This document shows positions 53,599-64,000 of a DNA stretch of 64,000 nucleotides, in pieces. A model generated the notes under the pieces. It worked only from the letters and a program-made list of their open reading frames with translations, had not been told where the DNA came from and did no database searches. A program made the translations under genes and the position numbers. The stretch comes from JAGDVO01 sp964590075 [NCBI: uncultured Aquificales bacterium] (lineage in GTDB: Bacteria > Thermosulfidibacterota > Thermosulfidibacteria > Thermosulfidibacterales): positions 1 to 64,000 of the forward strand of contig CAZPXS010000006.1 of the NCBI GenBank assembly GCA_964590075.1. The letters run 5' to 3'. Positions within the stretch are counted from its first letter, which is position 1, and the number at the start of each line of letters is the position of its first letter.

Positions 53599-54324
53599 AT
53601 GAAGGTAGGCTTTGTTGAATACGATGGAGTTGAGTTTAGTTGCATCTATGAGGGTGATAGGTGCTATCTACCTGAGATAGGTGAGTTTGTAAGGTTAGAA
53701 GAGGTCAAGATACTTGCTCCCTCCAAACCGACAAAGATAGTTGCAGTTGCCCTAAATTACAGGGAACATGCTAAGGAAATGGGAAAACCTATCCCCGATG
53801 AGCCCTTGATATTTTTGAAACCAACAAGCGCCATAATAAACCCCTATGAAAGTATAAAGTTACCTTCCATGAGTAGTAGAGTGGATTACGAGGGGGAGTT
53901 AGCGGTTGTCATAGGTAAGGTTTGTAAGGATGTTGAGGTGGATGAGGTTGATGAATATATTCTCGGTTATACCTGTTTTAACGATGTTACCGCTAGGGAT
54001 CTACAGAGGAAGGATGTTCTCTTCACAAGAGCCAAGGGTTTCGACACCTTCGCTCCCTTTGGTCCTTGGGTGGTAACCGATGTAGACCCCGGTGATCTAA
54101 GGATAAGAACGATACTTAACGGCAAGGTTGTACAGGAAGGTAGAACCTCGGACATGATATTTAACGTTAGAGAACTTGTCAGTTTTGTGTCAAAGATAAT
54201 GACTCTGTATCCGGGAGATGTTATAGCCACAGGCACACCGCCCGGTATCGGTCCTCTATCAAAGGGTGATAGGATCGAGGTGGAGATAGAAGGTATAGGG
54301 ACTTTGGTGAATTTTGTGACTTAA
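53599..54324 (+). CDS. Fumarylacetoacetate hydrolase family protein
   Basis: A 241-residue enzyme of the FAH/HpcE family (hydrolases, decarboxylases or isomerases on beta-dicarbonyl acids). Conserved parts are [35 protein letters not shown] with metal-binding Glu residues, [12 protein letters not shown], and [11 protein letters not shown] chose ATG 53599, which has GGAGGTGG upstream; an earlier in-frame ATG at 53548 has none. The substrate cannot be told; some family members are oxaloacetate decarboxylases. Confidence 0.9.
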   Translation: MKVGFVEYDGVEFSCIYEGDRCYLPEIGEFVRLEEVKILAPSKPTKIVAVALNYREHAKEMGKPIPDEPLIFLKPTSAIINPYESIKLPSMSSRVDYEGELAVVIGKVCKDVEVDEVDEYILGYTCFNDVTARDLQRKDVLFTRAKGFDTFAPFGPWVVTDVDPGDLRIRTILNGKVVQEGRTSDMIFNVRELVSFVSKIMTLYPGDVIATGTPPGIGPLSKGDRIEVEIEGIGTLVNFVT

Positions 54325-54337
54325 CTAGAGAGATAGG

Positions 54338-55159
54338 ATGTTTGAGTTGATACTCGCTTACCTCGTTGTTTTACTATACATAGTTTCCACCATAGGTTAC
54401 ATCATCTATATATTCAAAAATGAGATGGTTTATGCGAGATTCGGTAGATACTCAATGTTTGTGGCCTTTATCCTCCAGCTTTTGATACTTTCAATGAGGC
54501 TATATAGGATCGGGGATTTTCCGATTGCAACTATCTTTGATAGCGTAACCTTTTTCGTTATGGTTATGGTCGCCATTTATCTTGCGATTGAGTTGAAGAC
54601 GAGACTTTTCGTGCTCGGTGCTTTTATAGCCAGTATAGGTCTGATCTTCACACTCTTTTCTCTACCCTTTTACAGAGAAGTTTCACCCTTACCGCCGGTT
54701 TTAAAGAGTTATTGGTTTCCTATACATACCGTCAGTTCTTTCATAGGTGAGGCTGCCTTTGGGATTTCCTTTATGCTATCCATAGCCTATCTGATACAGG
54801 AGAGGGAGCTGAAAACTAAGAGATTTAGCTTTATCTTGAAGAGGTTACCTCCAATCACAAAGCTCGATGAACTGAACTATAGTATCATAAAGATAGGTTT
54901 TATCTTTATGACCCTTGGTATAATCACTGGTTCCATATGGGCCCATTATGCCTGGGGATCCTTCTGGAGTTGGGATCCCAAGGAGACATGGTCCTTGATA
55001 ACTTGGCTGATCTATGCTGCTATTTTACATGCAAGAATTACGGCTGGTTGGCGTGGAAGAAGAGCCGCCTGGTTATCAATTGTTGGTTTTATGTGTGTTA
55101 TATTTCTGTTTTTCGGTGTTAACATGCTATTACCAGGACTACATACCTATGCAAGGTGA
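54338..55159 (+). CDS. ccsA: Cytochrome c biogenesis protein CcsA (heme handling)
   Basis: A 273-residue polytopic membrane protein of the CcsA/CcmC heme-handling family, about eight helices. The tryptophan-rich heme motif WGSFWSWDPKETWSLITW and flanking His residues (HTVSSF, HYAWGS, HARITAGW) are visible. In System II, CcsA works with CcsB/ResB to attach heme to apocytochrome c; no ResB gene is in the window. It lies just before hemA and hemC, linking heme synthesis and cytochrome assembly. Confidence 0.92.
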   Translation: MFELILAYLVVLLYIVSTIGYIIYIFKNEMVYARFGRYSMFVAFILQLLILSMRLYRIGDFPIATIFDSVTFFVMVMVAIYLAIELKTRLFVLGAFIASIGLIFTLFSLPFYREVSPLPPVLKSYWFPIHTVSSFIGEAAFGISFMLSIAYLIQERELKTKRFSFILKRLPPITKLDELNYSIIKIGFIFMTLGIITGSIWAHYAWGSFWSWDPKETWSLITWLIYAAILHARITAGWRGRRAAWLSIVGFMCVIFLFFGVNMLLPGLHTYAR

Positions 55160-55162
55160 TGG

Positions 55163-56455
55163 ATGGCAAGGGATACGTTAAAGCTCATCACCCTTAACTA
55201 TAGAAATACTCCTGTAGAGGATAGAGAAAGATTAGCCTTAAGCGAGGAAGAAAAGGGAAGGTTAAGGGATATTCTTAACGACGATATCAAGGAGCTGGTG
55301 TATCTATTTACCTGTAACAGAGTTGAGTTCTATATCTTTGGTGGAGATAAAGCTGTAGGGAGGTTAAAGGAGTTCCTTTCTTTCCTAAAAGGGAGTCTAG
55401 CGGCAGAGATAATGGATAGAGGTGAATACTTAGAGGAGAAGGATGTAGTTATACATGCCTTCAGAGTGGCTTCAAGTCTCGATTCTATGGTTCTTGGTGA
55501 ACCACAGATAGTGGGACAGTTTAAGGATGCCTTTGAAAATTCCAGGGATCTTGGGCTTACAGGTCCTATTCTTAACAATCTATTTACAAAGGCCATAACC
55601 GTTTCAAAGAAGGTTAGAAGTAAAACGGCCATAGGTGAGGCTCCTTTATCGGTGAGTCATGCTGCCTGTGAACTTGCTGAGAGAGTCTTTGGTGATTTTT
55701 CAAACTGTAGAGTTCTTCTCATAGGTGCAGGGGAGATGGCTGAGCTTGCCGCTACTTATCTTAAGGAAAAGGGGATAAAGGAATTGATAGTAGTAAATAG
55801 AACCTACGAAAGGGCCCGTGAGCTTTCTGAGAAATTGGGAGCCGTTGCGCGCCCCTTTGACGAGTTGGAGAATATGCTGATAATAGCGGATATAGTTATA
55901 TCTTCCACAAGCGCACCGAGCTATGTGATAACGAGAAGGATCATGGAAAACGTTGTTAAGAGGAGAAAGTATAGGCCTATCTTTCTCATAGATATTGCGG
56001 TTCCGAGGGATATAGAGAGGGAGGTCGGAGATCTGGAGAACGTTTATCTATACGATGTTGATGATCTTGAGGCTGTGGTTGAGGAGAATAGGAGAAAGAG
56101 GGAGAAGGAAGCTAAAAAGGCTATGGAAATAGTTATGGAAGAGGTTGAGATTTTCTGGAGGTGGTATGAGAATCAGGAGATATACTCTCTGGTAGCTGAG
56201 ATAAGGAGTTGGGCCGAGGATATCAGGCAAAAGGAGATGCAGAAGACCCTCTCTAAACTGAAACTGGACGATCCCGAAAAGGTGGAGGAGTCACTCGATG
56301 CTCTTACAAGAGCCCTTACTAATAAACTCCTACATCCCCTCATGGCTTATGTTAAGAGGGAGATATCCCGTGGTAAAACCAAGGAGGTTTACTCAATACT
56401 CACCGAAATCTATGGGGGAGGAACATATGAAGTTAAGGATAGGGACAAGGGGTAG
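55163..56455 (+). CDS. hemA: Glutamyl-tRNA reductase
   Basis: A 430-residue NADPH enzyme that makes glutamate-1-semialdehyde, the first step of C5-pathway tetrapyrrole synthesis. Signatures: catalytic Cys in [27 protein letters not shown], the NADP-binding [13 protein letters not shown] and [10 protein letters not shown], then the C-terminal dimerisation helices. It starts 3 bases after ccsA and overlaps hemC by 29 bases. Confidence 0.96.
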   Translation: MARDTLKLITLNYRNTPVEDRERLALSEEEKGRLRDILNDDIKELVYLFTCNRVEFYIFGGDKAVGRLKEFLSFLKGSLAAEIMDRGEYLEEKDVVIHAFRVASSLDSMVLGEPQIVGQFKDAFENSRDLGLTGPILNNLFTKAITVSKKVRSKTAIGEAPLSVSHAACELAERVFGDFSNCRVLLIGAGEMAELAATYLKEKGIKELIVVNRTYERARELSEKLGAVARPFDELENMLIIADIVISSTSAPSYVITRRIMENVVKRRKYRPIFLIDIAVPRDIEREVGDLENVYLYDVDDLEAVVEENRRKREKEAKKAMEIVMEEVEIFWRWYENQEIYSLVAEIRSWAEDIRQKEMQKTLSKLKLDDPEKVEESLDALTRALTNKLLHPLMAYVKREISRGKTKEVYSILTEIYGGGTYEVKDRDKG

Positions 56456-57338
56456 TAAACTTGCTCTATGGCAGGCAAACTACGTTAAGGATATTGTTGA
56501 GAGAAAGCTCGGCTGGGAAGTAGAGCTTGTAATAATAAAGACAAAGGGGGATGTTCTACTTGACGTTCCCCTTGCGAAAATAGGTGGTAAAGGTCTCTTC
56601 GTTAAGGAGATAGAGGATGCTATGCTAAGGGGAGAGGTGGATATAGCGGTACATAGCTTGAAGGATGTTCCATCGGAGTTACCCGATGGCCTGGAGATAA
56701 TAGCCTATACTGAGAGGGAAGATCCTTACGATGTTTTTCTCTCCATGAAATATAGGTCTCTGGTGGAACTACCTGAGGGGGCAACCGTTGGAACTTCGAG
56801 TCTTAGAAGGAGAGCTCAGATAAAGAGGATAAGAAAGGATTTGAATGTGGAGATTTTGAGAGGGAATCTTGATACGAGAATAAGAAAGTTAAAGGAGGGG
56901 AAATACGATGCTATCATAGTTGCCCATGCGGGTCTTAAAAGGTTGGGATTGTTGGATGAGGTACCTTATAGGGAGATCCTTGATTTTATACCAGCCTGTG
57001 GGCAGGGGGTACTTGCGGTTGAGTCGAGGAAGGATAGTTTTCATGAGATCAGGGAGATTCTCGATAATAGAGAGTCGAGGATTATGGTTGAGGCGGAAAG
57101 GGCATTTTTGAGAAGAATAGGTGGTAGTTGTCAGATACCTGTAGGGGCGATAGCCTTTGTTAGGGATGGTTTGGTTGAGTTGAAGGGATTCATATCCCAT
57201 ATTGAAGGTGATCCCTTTTACCTTGGTAGTAGGACCGGTAGTGTTGAGGATGCGGTTGAGATTGGTTATCAACTTGCGGATGAACTACTTAAGATGGGAG
57301 GAAAAAGAGTTATAGATGAATTGTTAGAAAACAATTAG
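56427..57338 (+). CDS. hemC: Porphobilinogen deaminase (hydroxymethylbilane synthase)
   Basis: A 303-residue enzyme assembling four porphobilinogens. Conserved parts: [47 protein letters not shown], and the dipyrromethane-cofactor Cys in [13 protein letters not shown] chose ATG 56427, preceded by GGGGGAGG inside the hemA end; the frame is open further upstream but the family starts here. The 3' end overlaps the ligase gene by 4 bases. Confidence 0.96.
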   Translation: MKLRIGTRGSKLALWQANYVKDIVERKLGWEVELVIIKTKGDVLLDVPLAKIGGKGLFVKEIEDAMLRGEVDIAVHSLKDVPSELPDGLEIIAYTEREDPYDVFLSMKYRSLVELPEGATVGTSSLRRRAQIKRIRKDLNVEILRGNLDTRIRKLKEGKYDAIIVAHAGLKRLGLLDEVPYREILDFIPACGQGVLAVESRKDSFHEIREILDNRESRIMVEAERAFLRRIGGSCQIPVGAIAFVRDGLVELKGFISHIEGDPFYLGSRTGSVEDAVEIGYQLADELLKMGGKRVIDELLENN

Positions 57339-58993
57339 ATATTGAGCTTGTTTCTTATCTTCCACCTTAATAGTTTTCCTGCCGGGGTTCGTGGTAGGAA
57401 CTTCATGAACACTACTTCGTCTATTTTGAGATCTATATTGAGTTTTTCCTTTAACGTTTGGTTAAACTCGGCTATTAGTTTTTCCTTTAGTTCTTCGGAA
57501 TACTCAACACCTTCCTTTAGTACCACAGAGGCTATGACTCTTCCTGTTCTTCTATCCTGAACTATACCAAAGTCTGCAAGTAGAGGATGTTCGACGAAAC
57601 AGTCCTCTATATCGGTGGGTGAGTATTTTCTATTGTTAATTACGATTATATCTTCTTCCCTACATACGAAGTGTAGATACCCTTCCTCGTCCCTCCAAAT
57701 TATATCCCCTATATAGCTATACCCATCTATTACTGAGCTTTTCTGCTTTTCGGGATTGGCCCAGTATATAGGGCCAGTGGGACCTTTTACCAGCATCCTA
57801 CCAAATTCGCCTACCTTTGCCTCTTTTCCCTCTTCGTTTAATATCACTATCTCGTTTCCCGGAATCGGAATTCCAAAGCTATCTATCTTTGCCTTTAGAT
57901 TCACGGCATTACTCGCTATCAGGTGAAGGAACTCGGTTGCACCGAATCCCTCATATATGGGACTACCGGTTGAGTTGAGCCACTTGTTAAATAGTACGGG
58001 ATCAAGGTGACTTCCACCGGCCGTTGCGAGTCTTACGCTTCTCAGTTTCTTGGGGTCAAAGTTACTCGCCTTTAGTAATCTTCTATAAAAGGCCGTGAGT
58101 CCTGTAAGAACCGTAACTTTAAACTCCTCTATCTCTTCTATCAATTTTTCGGGATCGAATTCCCTAAATAGAAGGGATGTTGCCCCTGCGAAGTTAGGGA
58201 TAAGTACGAAGGTGCCAAAACCGGCCGCGAAAGTGCAGGGAGAAGCTCCGGTTATTATATCTCCACTCGTTAGACTCCAGACGTATTTGTTTACCTGATA
58301 GCACTTACACAGGATACCCCTTGCAAAGTGTACACAGGCCTTTGGTAAACCAGTGGTACCTGATGTGAATAGTATCAGACAGGGATCGAACTCTTCAACT
58401 TTTTCGAGGAAATACTCATCCTCCTCCTTCTCTATTATATCCTCGTAGAAAGCCGTTATTTCTTCCGTCTTTTCTACCTCTACCCCTCTCTTAAGGACTA
58501 TTACCTCTTTTATATGGGGTAAATTTTTAACTATAGGTATCATCTTATCTATAGTTCTTGTGCTAAATACGAAAGCCTTTGCCCCAGAAAACCTAAGTAG
58601 ATAATCGATTATCTCCGATTTCCAATTTGAGGATATAGGGACAGGAATAGCTCCTATCCTAAATATGGCAAAGTTAAGAATCACAGCTTGAGGAGAGTTA
58701 AGTAGTGAAAAGGCTATTCTATCACCCTTCTTGAACCCCTTTTTTCTAAAATAGTTCGCTAATCTTATCGATGCTTTGTAGGCATATTCGTAACTGTATT
58801 TTTTGTTATCGAAAATCGCAAAGAAATTATCACCGAAACCGCTCTTTACATGTCTATCTACGAGAAACCAGGCCAAGTTATAGTTTTTGCTCTTTATAAC
58901 TTCTTCACATTCCTCTATAAACCTAAACTCCGGCCATAGCTTACTATCGGGTATGTACTCCCATGGGTCTCCCGTTAAGGCTTCTTTTATCAT
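57335..58993 (-). CDS. AMP-forming acyl/aryl-CoA ligase
   Basis: A 552-residue ANL-superfamily enzyme that makes an acyl-AMP and then an acyl-CoA. Motifs are [18 protein letters not shown] (P-loop), [12 protein letters not shown], and a C-terminal [17 protein letters not shown] with the catalytic Lys. The [16 protein letters not shown] region resembles benzoate-CoA and related ligases, but the acyl substrate (aromatic, medium-chain or acetate) is not determined. It is last in the ppsA operon, 3 bases after apgM. Confidence 0.88.
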   Translation of the reverse strand: MIKEALTGDPWEYIPDSKLWPEFRFIEECEEVIKSKNYNLAWFLVDRHVKSGFGDNFFAIFDNKKYSYEYAYKASIRLANYFRKKGFKKGDRIAFSLLNSPQAVILNFAIFRIGAIPVPISSNWKSEIIDYLLRFSGAKAFVFSTRTIDKMIPIVKNLPHIKEVIVLKRGVEVEKTEEITAFYEDIIEKEEDEYFLEKVEEFDPCLILFTSGTTGLPKACVHFARGILCKCYQVNKYVWSLTSGDIITGASPCTFAAGFGTFVLIPNFAGATSLLFREFDPEKLIEEIEEFKVTVLTGLTAFYRRLLKASNFDPKKLRSVRLATAGGSHLDPVLFNKWLNSTGSPIYEGFGATEFLHLIASNAVNLKAKIDSFGIPIPGNEIVILNEEGKEAKVGEFGRMLVKGPTGPIYWANPEKQKSSVIDGYSYIGDIIWRDEEGYLHFVCREEDIIVINNRKYSPTDIEDCFVEHPLLADFGIVQDRRTGRVIASVVLKEGVEYSEELKEKLIAEFNQTLKEKLNIDLKIDEVVFMKFLPRTPAGKLLRWKIRNKLNI

Positions 58994-58996
58994 ACT

Positions 58997-60217
58997 TTAA
59001 GCCCCAAACTTTATGAGTTTGCCACTATGGGCTAACATAAGTCCCATTAACTCTACAGAGTAACTGACCTTTAGAGTACCTCTAAGGCAGTTTCTCTCCG
59101 TAAATCTATCTACACCACTTGGGAATACGTAGGGTGAGTGGAATAGAACTGGACAGGGATGCCAGCTATGCCCCTTAATTATGGCAGGAGTTGAGTGATC
59201 ACAGGTTACAACAAGTACATCTGGTTTTAGTTTCAGTATTTCCGGTAAGGCTCTATCGAACTCCTCTATAACTCTTACCTTTCCGGTTAGATTACCATCT
59301 TCGCCATAGCTATCGGTCTTTTTGATGTGTAGGTAGAAGAAATCGAAACTATCCCAAACTTCCTTTAGTTTTTTGACCTCATCCTCTATTGTCTCTCCAT
59401 CGACATCTACGACAGTCATGCCAACCAATTTTGAAAGCCCCCTATACATGGGATAAACCGCTATAGCACATGGTGATAGCTTAAAAAGTTCCGTCATCGA
59501 GGGGATATCCGGTATTTGGGAGATTCCCCTTAGAAGTACGAAATTGGCATTTTCCCTATCCCTTAACACTTCCCATATTCTGGCTAGGAGCTTTTTGAGA
59601 ATTTCGGAGAGATACTCCGCTTCCGGAGTTAGAGGAACTGGATCCCTTACAGGAAGTCCCTCCTTCTGTGGATCCGTATCTTCGACCTGCCCTTTAAGAT
59701 TTTTGCCTCTCAGTACCACAACGAACCTATGCTCCATACCGGGGGTAAAGGAAACCTCAACATCATCTATAATCTTTATCTTCGAATTTAAGAGTTCACA
59801 GAGTTTCTGGTTTTCACTCGTAGGAATCCTTCCAGCTCGCCTATCTACAACTATAAGTTTACCCCCCTCCTCCTTTACCGTACAGAAGTTGCCCCTTATG
59901 GCTATATCGGAGGGTTTGAGTTCTATTCCAAGACCAAGGGCTTCAAGTACACCTCTACCTATCTCATACTTTAGTGGATCGTAGCCAAATAGTGCAAGAT
60001 GACTCGGACCTGAACCTGGTGTGATGCCGGGTAGTATCGGATTCACGGCTCCGAGTTCCGAAATGGAAGAGAGTGCATCCAGGTTGGGTTTGTTTGCTAT
60101 CTCAAGGGCTGTTTTACCATGGTAGTTGGGAATATCCCCGAGTCCATCCATCACAATAAGTAGTATCTTTTTATCATTTTTTATAGACATTTCTCTGAAT
60201 AGATTCTCCCTATCCAA
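58997..60217 (-). CDS. apgM: Archaeal-type 2,3-bisphosphoglycerate-independent phosphoglycerate mutase
   Basis: A 406-residue alkaline-phosphatase-fold enzyme of the ApgM type. Metal-binding and family segments: [56 protein letters not shown], and [27 protein letters not shown]. It interconverts 2- and 3-phosphoglycerate. The start is TTG 60217 (with GGGGGG upstream) or the ATG at 60190, nearer the conserved domain. Sharing an operon with PEP synthase suggests gluconeogenesis. Confidence 0.94.
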   Translation of the reverse strand: MDRENLFREMSIKNDKKILLIVMDGLGDIPNYHGKTALEIANKPNLDALSSISELGAVNPILPGITPGSGPSHLALFGYDPLKYEIGRGVLEALGLGIELKPSDIAIRGNFCTVKEEGGKLIVVDRRAGRIPTSENQKLCELLNSKIKIIDDVEVSFTPGMEHRFVVVLRGKNLKGQVEDTDPQKEGLPVRDPVPLTPEAEYLSEILKKLLARIWEVLRDRENANFVLLRGISQIPDIPSMTELFKLSPCAIAVYPMYRGLSKLVGMTVVDVDGETIEDEVKKLKEVWDSFDFFYLHIKKTDSYGEDGNLTGKVRVIEEFDRALPEILKLKPDVLVVTCDHSTPAIIKGHSWHPCPVLFHSPYVFPSGVDRFTERNCLRGTLKVSYSVELMGLMLAHSGKLIKFGA

Positions 60218-60635
60218 TATTTCCCCCCTTCGATAGGTAATCTTCGAGTTCTTCTATACTTGAGAATATTCTACTCGACGTTATCCTAACTACCCAGTTA
60301 TGCCTCATGGGGGTGATGGTCCATACAGGGACTCTATGGTTATAGGCTTCCCACATCTCGATTGCTGTTCCCATACTGGCTTCCGGTAGATAAGCGACGA
60401 GTAGCTTTGAGTGTCTCACGAGATCTATGTGGTATAGGAAGGTTTTGAGGGCTTCCTCATCGCTATAGCTGGCACAGTTGGGATGATTTGAAACTGGGCA
60501 GTAAATATCATAGTCGGGGAAAAACCTCTCAAGTAAAGCTTTTAACCTTTCTCTATAGCTCTGATCGTATAGACCAGCATCCTTCTTCGATCCTTGAATT
60601 ATACCAGCTATGAATATTATGTTTTTCTTCTCCAT
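60210..60635 (-). CDS. Nucleoside 2-deoxyribosyltransferase-like protein
   Basis: A 141-residue Rossmann-like protein. The central [32 protein letters not shown] segment matches the nucleoside deoxyribosyltransferase superfamily, with the catalytic-type Glu in the [10 protein letters not shown] helix. Members move deoxyribose between bases or hydrolyse nucleotides; the role here is unknown. The start overlaps the upstream stop by 1 base and the end overlaps apgM by 8 bases. Confidence 0.75.
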   Translation of the reverse strand: MEKKNIIFIAGIIQGSKKDAGLYDQSYRERLKALLERFFPDYDIYCPVSNHPNCASYSDEEALKTFLYHIDLVRHSKLLVAYLPEASMGTAIEMWEAYNHRVPVWTITPMRHNWVVRITSSRIFSSIEELEDYLSKGGNIG

Positions 60636-61642
60636 CAGAGTTTTACTTCTACCAGTTCCTTTTCCCAGCGTCTTACTTCTTCTATTATTTCATTTTTTAG
60701 ATTTTCATCAAGTACGAACTCATCCAGAAACTCCTTTAGTTTTACCATAGCCTCTTCAGCCTTAGCTTTGTACTCCCCATTTTTTGTGAGTCTATAGAGG
60801 GCAAAGTAACCTTCGGCTACATGCCTTATCCAACCTTTACCTTCCTTCTCTTCCATTTCCATACAGAATTCTACAAACCTCTTGTAGGCTTCAATAGCCT
60901 CTTCCGTTCTTCCTAATCTCTCGCATATCTCAGCGACATCTCCCCAAAATACACCATCCTCTTCGACCGCTCTTCTTCTTGCCACACTTAAAGCCTTTTC
61001 CCAAGCTTCCTTCGCCCTATCGAAGTTCTTACATCTTTCCCAGGCTTTTGCCACATCATCCCAGAACCACTCCTCTATCTCGGCAAGCTTTTCAAGTACC
61101 TCGGCTACTTTGTGGGGATTCTTAAGTTTCTCTTCGTAAATCTCTTTCGCCTTTCTCAGGTAATAATCCTTATGTTCCTCCTTCTCGGCGAGTAACTCGT
61201 ATAACCTCGCGACCTCGTCCCATTTTTCTGCCTCTTCATAGCAAACCAAGCTTGATGAAAGCCATCCGAGTTCTTCGTAAAGTTTCCCAGCTTCAAGCCA
61301 TCTCTTTGCCCTCTTTAATTTTATAGCCGCCTTGTCCTTCTTACCCTCCTTTAACAACCTTTCCGGACTTTTAAACCAGTCGGTTATCGATAGATCGGGC
61401 TCCTCTATGTATAGGTATAGTCTTATCCCAAGTATCAGGAAGAACAGAAGGAGTACCCAGAATAGTGTAGGTGAGCTATAGGTAATAGCCTCATAGGCTT
61501 CGATAAGCGCCAGTATGCCTAATATTACAAGGGGTATTCCTCTTTTGTAGTTTTTGACCCATATGGCAAGTCCACCTAGGAAGGATAGCCCACCACCGAT
61601 TATAAGAAAGATCAGAGCTATAAGTGCCTTTAAAATTATCAT
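60635..61642 (-). CDS. Membrane-anchored TPR-repeat protein
   Basis: A 335-residue protein with two or three N-terminal membrane helices (about residues 3-27, 32-50 and 55-74), followed by TPR-like helical repeats rich in Trp, Glu and Lys ([57 protein letters not shown]). TPRs bind other proteins; the partner is unknown. It lies between ppsA and a deoxyribosyltransferase-like gene with gaps of 10 bases or less. Confidence 0.82.
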   Translation of the reverse strand: MIILKALIALIFLIIGGGLSFLGGLAIWVKNYKRGIPLVILGILALIEAYEAITYSSPTLFWVLLLFFLILGIRLYLYIEEPDLSITDWFKSPERLLKEGKKDKAAIKLKRAKRWLEAGKLYEELGWLSSSLVCYEEAEKWDEVARLYELLAEKEEHKDYYLRKAKEIYEEKLKNPHKVAEVLEKLAEIEEWFWDDVAKAWERCKNFDRAKEAWEKALSVARRRAVEEDGVFWGDVAEICERLGRTEEAIEAYKRFVEFCMEMEEKEGKGWIRHVAEGYFALYRLTKNGEYKAKAEEAMVKLKEFLDEFVLDENLKNEIIEEVRRWEKELVEVKL

Positions 61643-61652
61643 TAATGCCTCC

Positions 61653-64000
61653 CTATCTTTTAAGTAGCTTTTCCTCCGCTTTTAGTATCGTTAGTTTACC
61701 AGATAGTACGGTATCCGGGGTTAGAGATATACTGTCTATGCCGCATTCCACAAGGAACTCTGCAAAATCGGGATAGTCGGATGGGCCCTGACCACATATT
61801 CCTATAACTCTATTGTGCTTATGGGCTGCCTCTATAGCCATGGCTATCATTCTCTTTACCGCTTCGTTCCTCTCGTCGTATAAATGGGCTATGAGTTCTG
61901 AGTCCCTATCCACTCCGAGAACAAGCTGGGTTAGGTCGTTGGAGCCTATAGAGAATCCGTCGAATATCTCTGCAAATTTGTCAGCGAGAATCACGTTAAC
62001 CGGTAATTCACACATAACATAGATTTCTAGACCATTTTCGCCCTGTTTTAATCCATTTTTAGCCATTTCCTCTATAACCTTTAAACCTTCTTCGGGAGTC
62101 CTACAGAAGGGTATCATGACCTTAACATTGTTGAGACCCATAGTTTCTCTCACCTTCTTTACCGCAAGGCACTCAAGTGCAAAACCTTCCCTGTAGTTGG
62201 GATGATAGTATCTACTTGCTCCCCTCCAACCGAGCATGGGGTTATGTTCAGGTGGTTCGAAATACTTACCACCTATGAGATTGGCATACTCGTTACTCTT
62301 AAAATCGCTCATTCTCACGATAACGGGCTTTGGATAGAATGCTGCTGCTATCGTTGCTATACCTTCCGCAAGTTTGTCGACGAAGTAACTGGGTTTATCG
62401 GGATAACCGTAGGTTAGATCCTCGATCCTATCCCTCGTTTCCTTATCCTCGATTTTTTCAAACCTAACGAGAGCCATCGGATGTATCTGGATGTAGGAGT
62501 TGATTATGAACTCGAGTCTTGCAAGTCCTACGCCATCATTGGGTATTAGTGCGTTTTTAAAGGCTTCTTCCGGATTACCGAGTATCATCATCACTTTTGT
62601 CTTTGTCTGAGGTAGTTCCTGGATCTTTATCTTCTCGACCTCAAAGGGTAGTATCCCTTCGTAGATGTAACCGTCCTCACCCTCTGCACAGGATACGGTT
62701 ATTTCCATACCGGTTGTGACTTTCTCAAGTATACCCTGAGCGCCGACTACAGCTGGAACTCCCAGCTCTCTTGCAACTATAGCAGCGTGACATGTTCTAC
62801 CACCTCTTTCTGTGACTATGGCCTTTGCAATCTTCATTATAGGTTCCCAATCCGGATCAGTCATCTCTGTGACAAGTATCTCGCCCTTTTCGAAACTCGA
62901 GATATTCTTGATATCCGTTATTACCCTTGCCTTACCACTTGCTATTTTATTACCTACGCTTCTTCCAACGGCAATTACTCTTCCCCTCTTTAGGAGCTTA
63001 TAGACTTCTAACTCACTCTCCTCGTTCTGTGAGTGTACAGTTTCGGGTCTAGCTTGAACAACAAACAACTCTCCTGTAATACCATCCTTAGCCCACTCTA
63101 TGTCCATAGGCCTATAGGTGCCAGCCTTGTTGCTGTAGTGTTCCTCTATTATGAGACCCCAATTTGCCAGTTTTAATATCTCGTCGTCATTTAAGGCAAA
63201 CTTTCTTCTCTCCTCAAGCGGTACAGGTACCTTTTTAACCGTTTTTGTTCCAACCTTATCGGCGTAGACCATTTTTATCTGTTTCTGCCCGAGCCTTTTC
63301 TTTATAATAGGTCTAAAACCCTTCTTTAGCGTTTCCTTAAAAACATAGTATTCATCGGGATTAACTTCACCCTGAACAAGTGCCTCTCCGAGGCCGTAGC
63401 TTGCTGTGATCAGAATTACATTTTTAAAGCCCGTTTCCGTGTCTATGGTGAACATTACTCCACTTGAGGCAAGATCACTTCTTACCATCTTCTGAACAGC
63501 TATGGAGAGTCCGATATTAAAATGATCGAAACCTTTTACCGTTCTATAGTATATGGCTCTATCGGTGAATAGTGAAGAGAAGCATTTCTTTACCGCATCA
63601 AGTACCCTTTCTATGCCTCTTATGTTTAGATAAGTATCCTGTTGCCCAGCAAAGGATGCATCGGGGAGATCCTCTGCAGTTGCACTTGATCTTACAGCAA
63701 CATCTGTATTTTCTCCGTATAGCTCGCATAACTTTTTGTAAGCTATTTTTATCTCTTCCTCCAGATCTTCCGGCATCGTTCCGTAGTATATGAGATCCCT
63801 TATCCTCTGTCCCCTGAGACTGAGTTCTTCTACGTTGTTTATGTCAAAGTTGCTGAGAAGCTCGTATATGCGGTCCCTTAGTGAGTTATAATCTACGAAT
63901 CTCCAGTAACCATCCGCCGTTATGGCAAAACCGTAGGGAACATTCACCCCCTTTTTGGAGAGTTGATTATACATCTCACCGAGTGATGCGTTCTTACCAC
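61653..64000 (-). CDS. ppsA: Phosphoenolpyruvate synthase (5' end cut by window edge)
   Basis: At least 781 residues of pyruvate,water dikinase, which makes PEP from pyruvate and ATP. The frame stays open to the window edge and reads GKNASLGEM there, the conserved N-terminal segment, so about 15-25 residues are missing to the right. The ATP-grasp part shows VAVRSSATAEDLPDASFAGQQDTYLN; the phospho-His is in GGRTCHAAIVARELGVPAVVG; the C-terminal PEP domain has GSNDLTQLVLGVDRDS and the Cys region VIGICGQGPSDYPDFA. It is upstream in the apgM operon. Confidence 0.95.
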   Translation of the reverse strand, partial: GKNASLGEMYNQLSKKGVNVPYGFAITADGYWRFVDYNSLRDRIYELLSNFDINNVEELSLRGQRIRDLIYYGTMPEDLEEEIKIAYKKLCELYGENTDVAVRSSATAEDLPDASFAGQQDTYLNIRGIERVLDAVKKCFSSLFTDRAIYYRTVKGFDHFNIGLSIAVQKMVRSDLASSGVMFTIDTETGFKNVILITASYGLGEALVQGEVNPDEYYVFKETLKKGFRPIIKKRLGQKQIKMVYADKVGTKTVKKVPVPLEERRKFALNDDEILKLANWGLIIEEHYSNKAGTYRPMDIEWAKDGITGELFVVQARPETVHSQNEESELEVYKLLKRGRVIAVGRSVGNKIASGKARVITDIKNISSFEKGEILVTEMTDPDWEPIMKIAKAIVTERGGRTCHAAIVARELGVPAVVGAQGILEKVTTGMEITVSCAEGEDGYIYEGILPFEVEKIKIQELPQTKTKVMMILGNPEEAFKNALIPNDGVGLARLEFIINSYIQIHPMALVRFEKIEDKETRDRIEDLTYGYPDKPSYFVDKLAEGIATIAAAFYPKPVIVRMSDFKSNEYANLIGGKYFEPPEHNPMLGWRGASRYYHPNYREGFALECLAVKKVRETMGLNNVKVMIPFCRTPEEGLKVIEEMAKNGLKQGENGLEIYVMCELPVNVILADKFAEIFDGFSIGSNDLTQLVLGVDRDSELIAHLYDERNEAVKRMIAMAIEAAHKHNRVIGICGQGPSDYPDFAEFLVECGIDSISLTPDTVLSGKLTILKAEEKLLKR

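Overview
The window looks like chromosome of a thermophilic Gram-negative bacterium. The envelope is shown by a TolC/RND pump and by a type IV pilus/secretin operon. A thermophilic lifestyle is suggested by a family 4 uracil-DNA glycosylase, an archaeal-type phosphoglycerate mutase, an archaeal-type thiolase/HMG-CoA synthase/DUF35 set and a type I-B CRISPR-Cas locus. Codons such as AGG, AGA and ATA are common, and TTG/GTG starts recur. The mix would fit an early-branching thermophilic lineage (for example Aquificota-like or Thermodesulfobacteria-like), but the sequence alone does not fix the phylum. I saw no rRNA, tRNA or complete mobile element, and no gene-free stretch longer than about 300 bases.

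Layout. 1-8,530: end of a CRISPR array, its leader and promoter, and a leftward cas6-cas8-(125-aa gene)-cas7-cas5-cas3-cas4-cas1-cas2 operon driven by a near-perfect sigma-70 promoter. 8,590-12,233: a lone ParB-fold protein, mutS and a small BFD-like Fe-S protein. 12,343-16,081: an enoyl-CoA hydratase family gene, then HMG-CoA synthase, thiolase and DUF35 genes of archaeal type. 16,204-18,220: a remnant of an Mrp/ApbC ATPase, then topoisomerase III. 18,228-24,038: a leftward tolC-MFP-RND operon with a 26-bp palindrome over its promoter. 24,137-29,338: alanine racemase, aroA-recG and a DUF72 gene. 29,335-35,021: an AT-rich AddAB-type recombination operon in which AddA is split into helicase and nuclease genes. 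35,078-37,802: a small exported protein, a SPL-family radical SAM protein and a DUF255-like protein.

37,890-49,620 is one long rightward gene run: dnaG-rpoD (replication and transcription), pilM-N-O-P-Q (pilus assembly), aroC-aroK-(helical-repeat gene)-aroQ (shikimate pathway) and an M24 peptidase. 49,612-53,490 holds the uracil-DNA glycosylase, phosphodiesterase, rsmB, rpe and a DedA protein. 53,538-57,338 is an FAH-family/ccsA/hemA/hemC group for heme and cytochrome c biogenesis. 57,335-64,000 is a leftward operon of ppsA (cut by the window edge), a TPR membrane protein, a deoxyribosyltransferase-like protein, apgM and an acyl-CoA ligase, which points to gluconeogenic growth.

The gene arrangement is very compact. 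Within operons, 1-36 bp overlaps are common, and seven of the eight convergent gene pairs overlap at their 3' ends. The items most worth a second look are the separate small gene in the cas operon with its 33-bp internal duplication, the split AddA, the archaeal-type HMG-CoA cluster in a bacterium, the tolC palindrome and the Mrp remnant.
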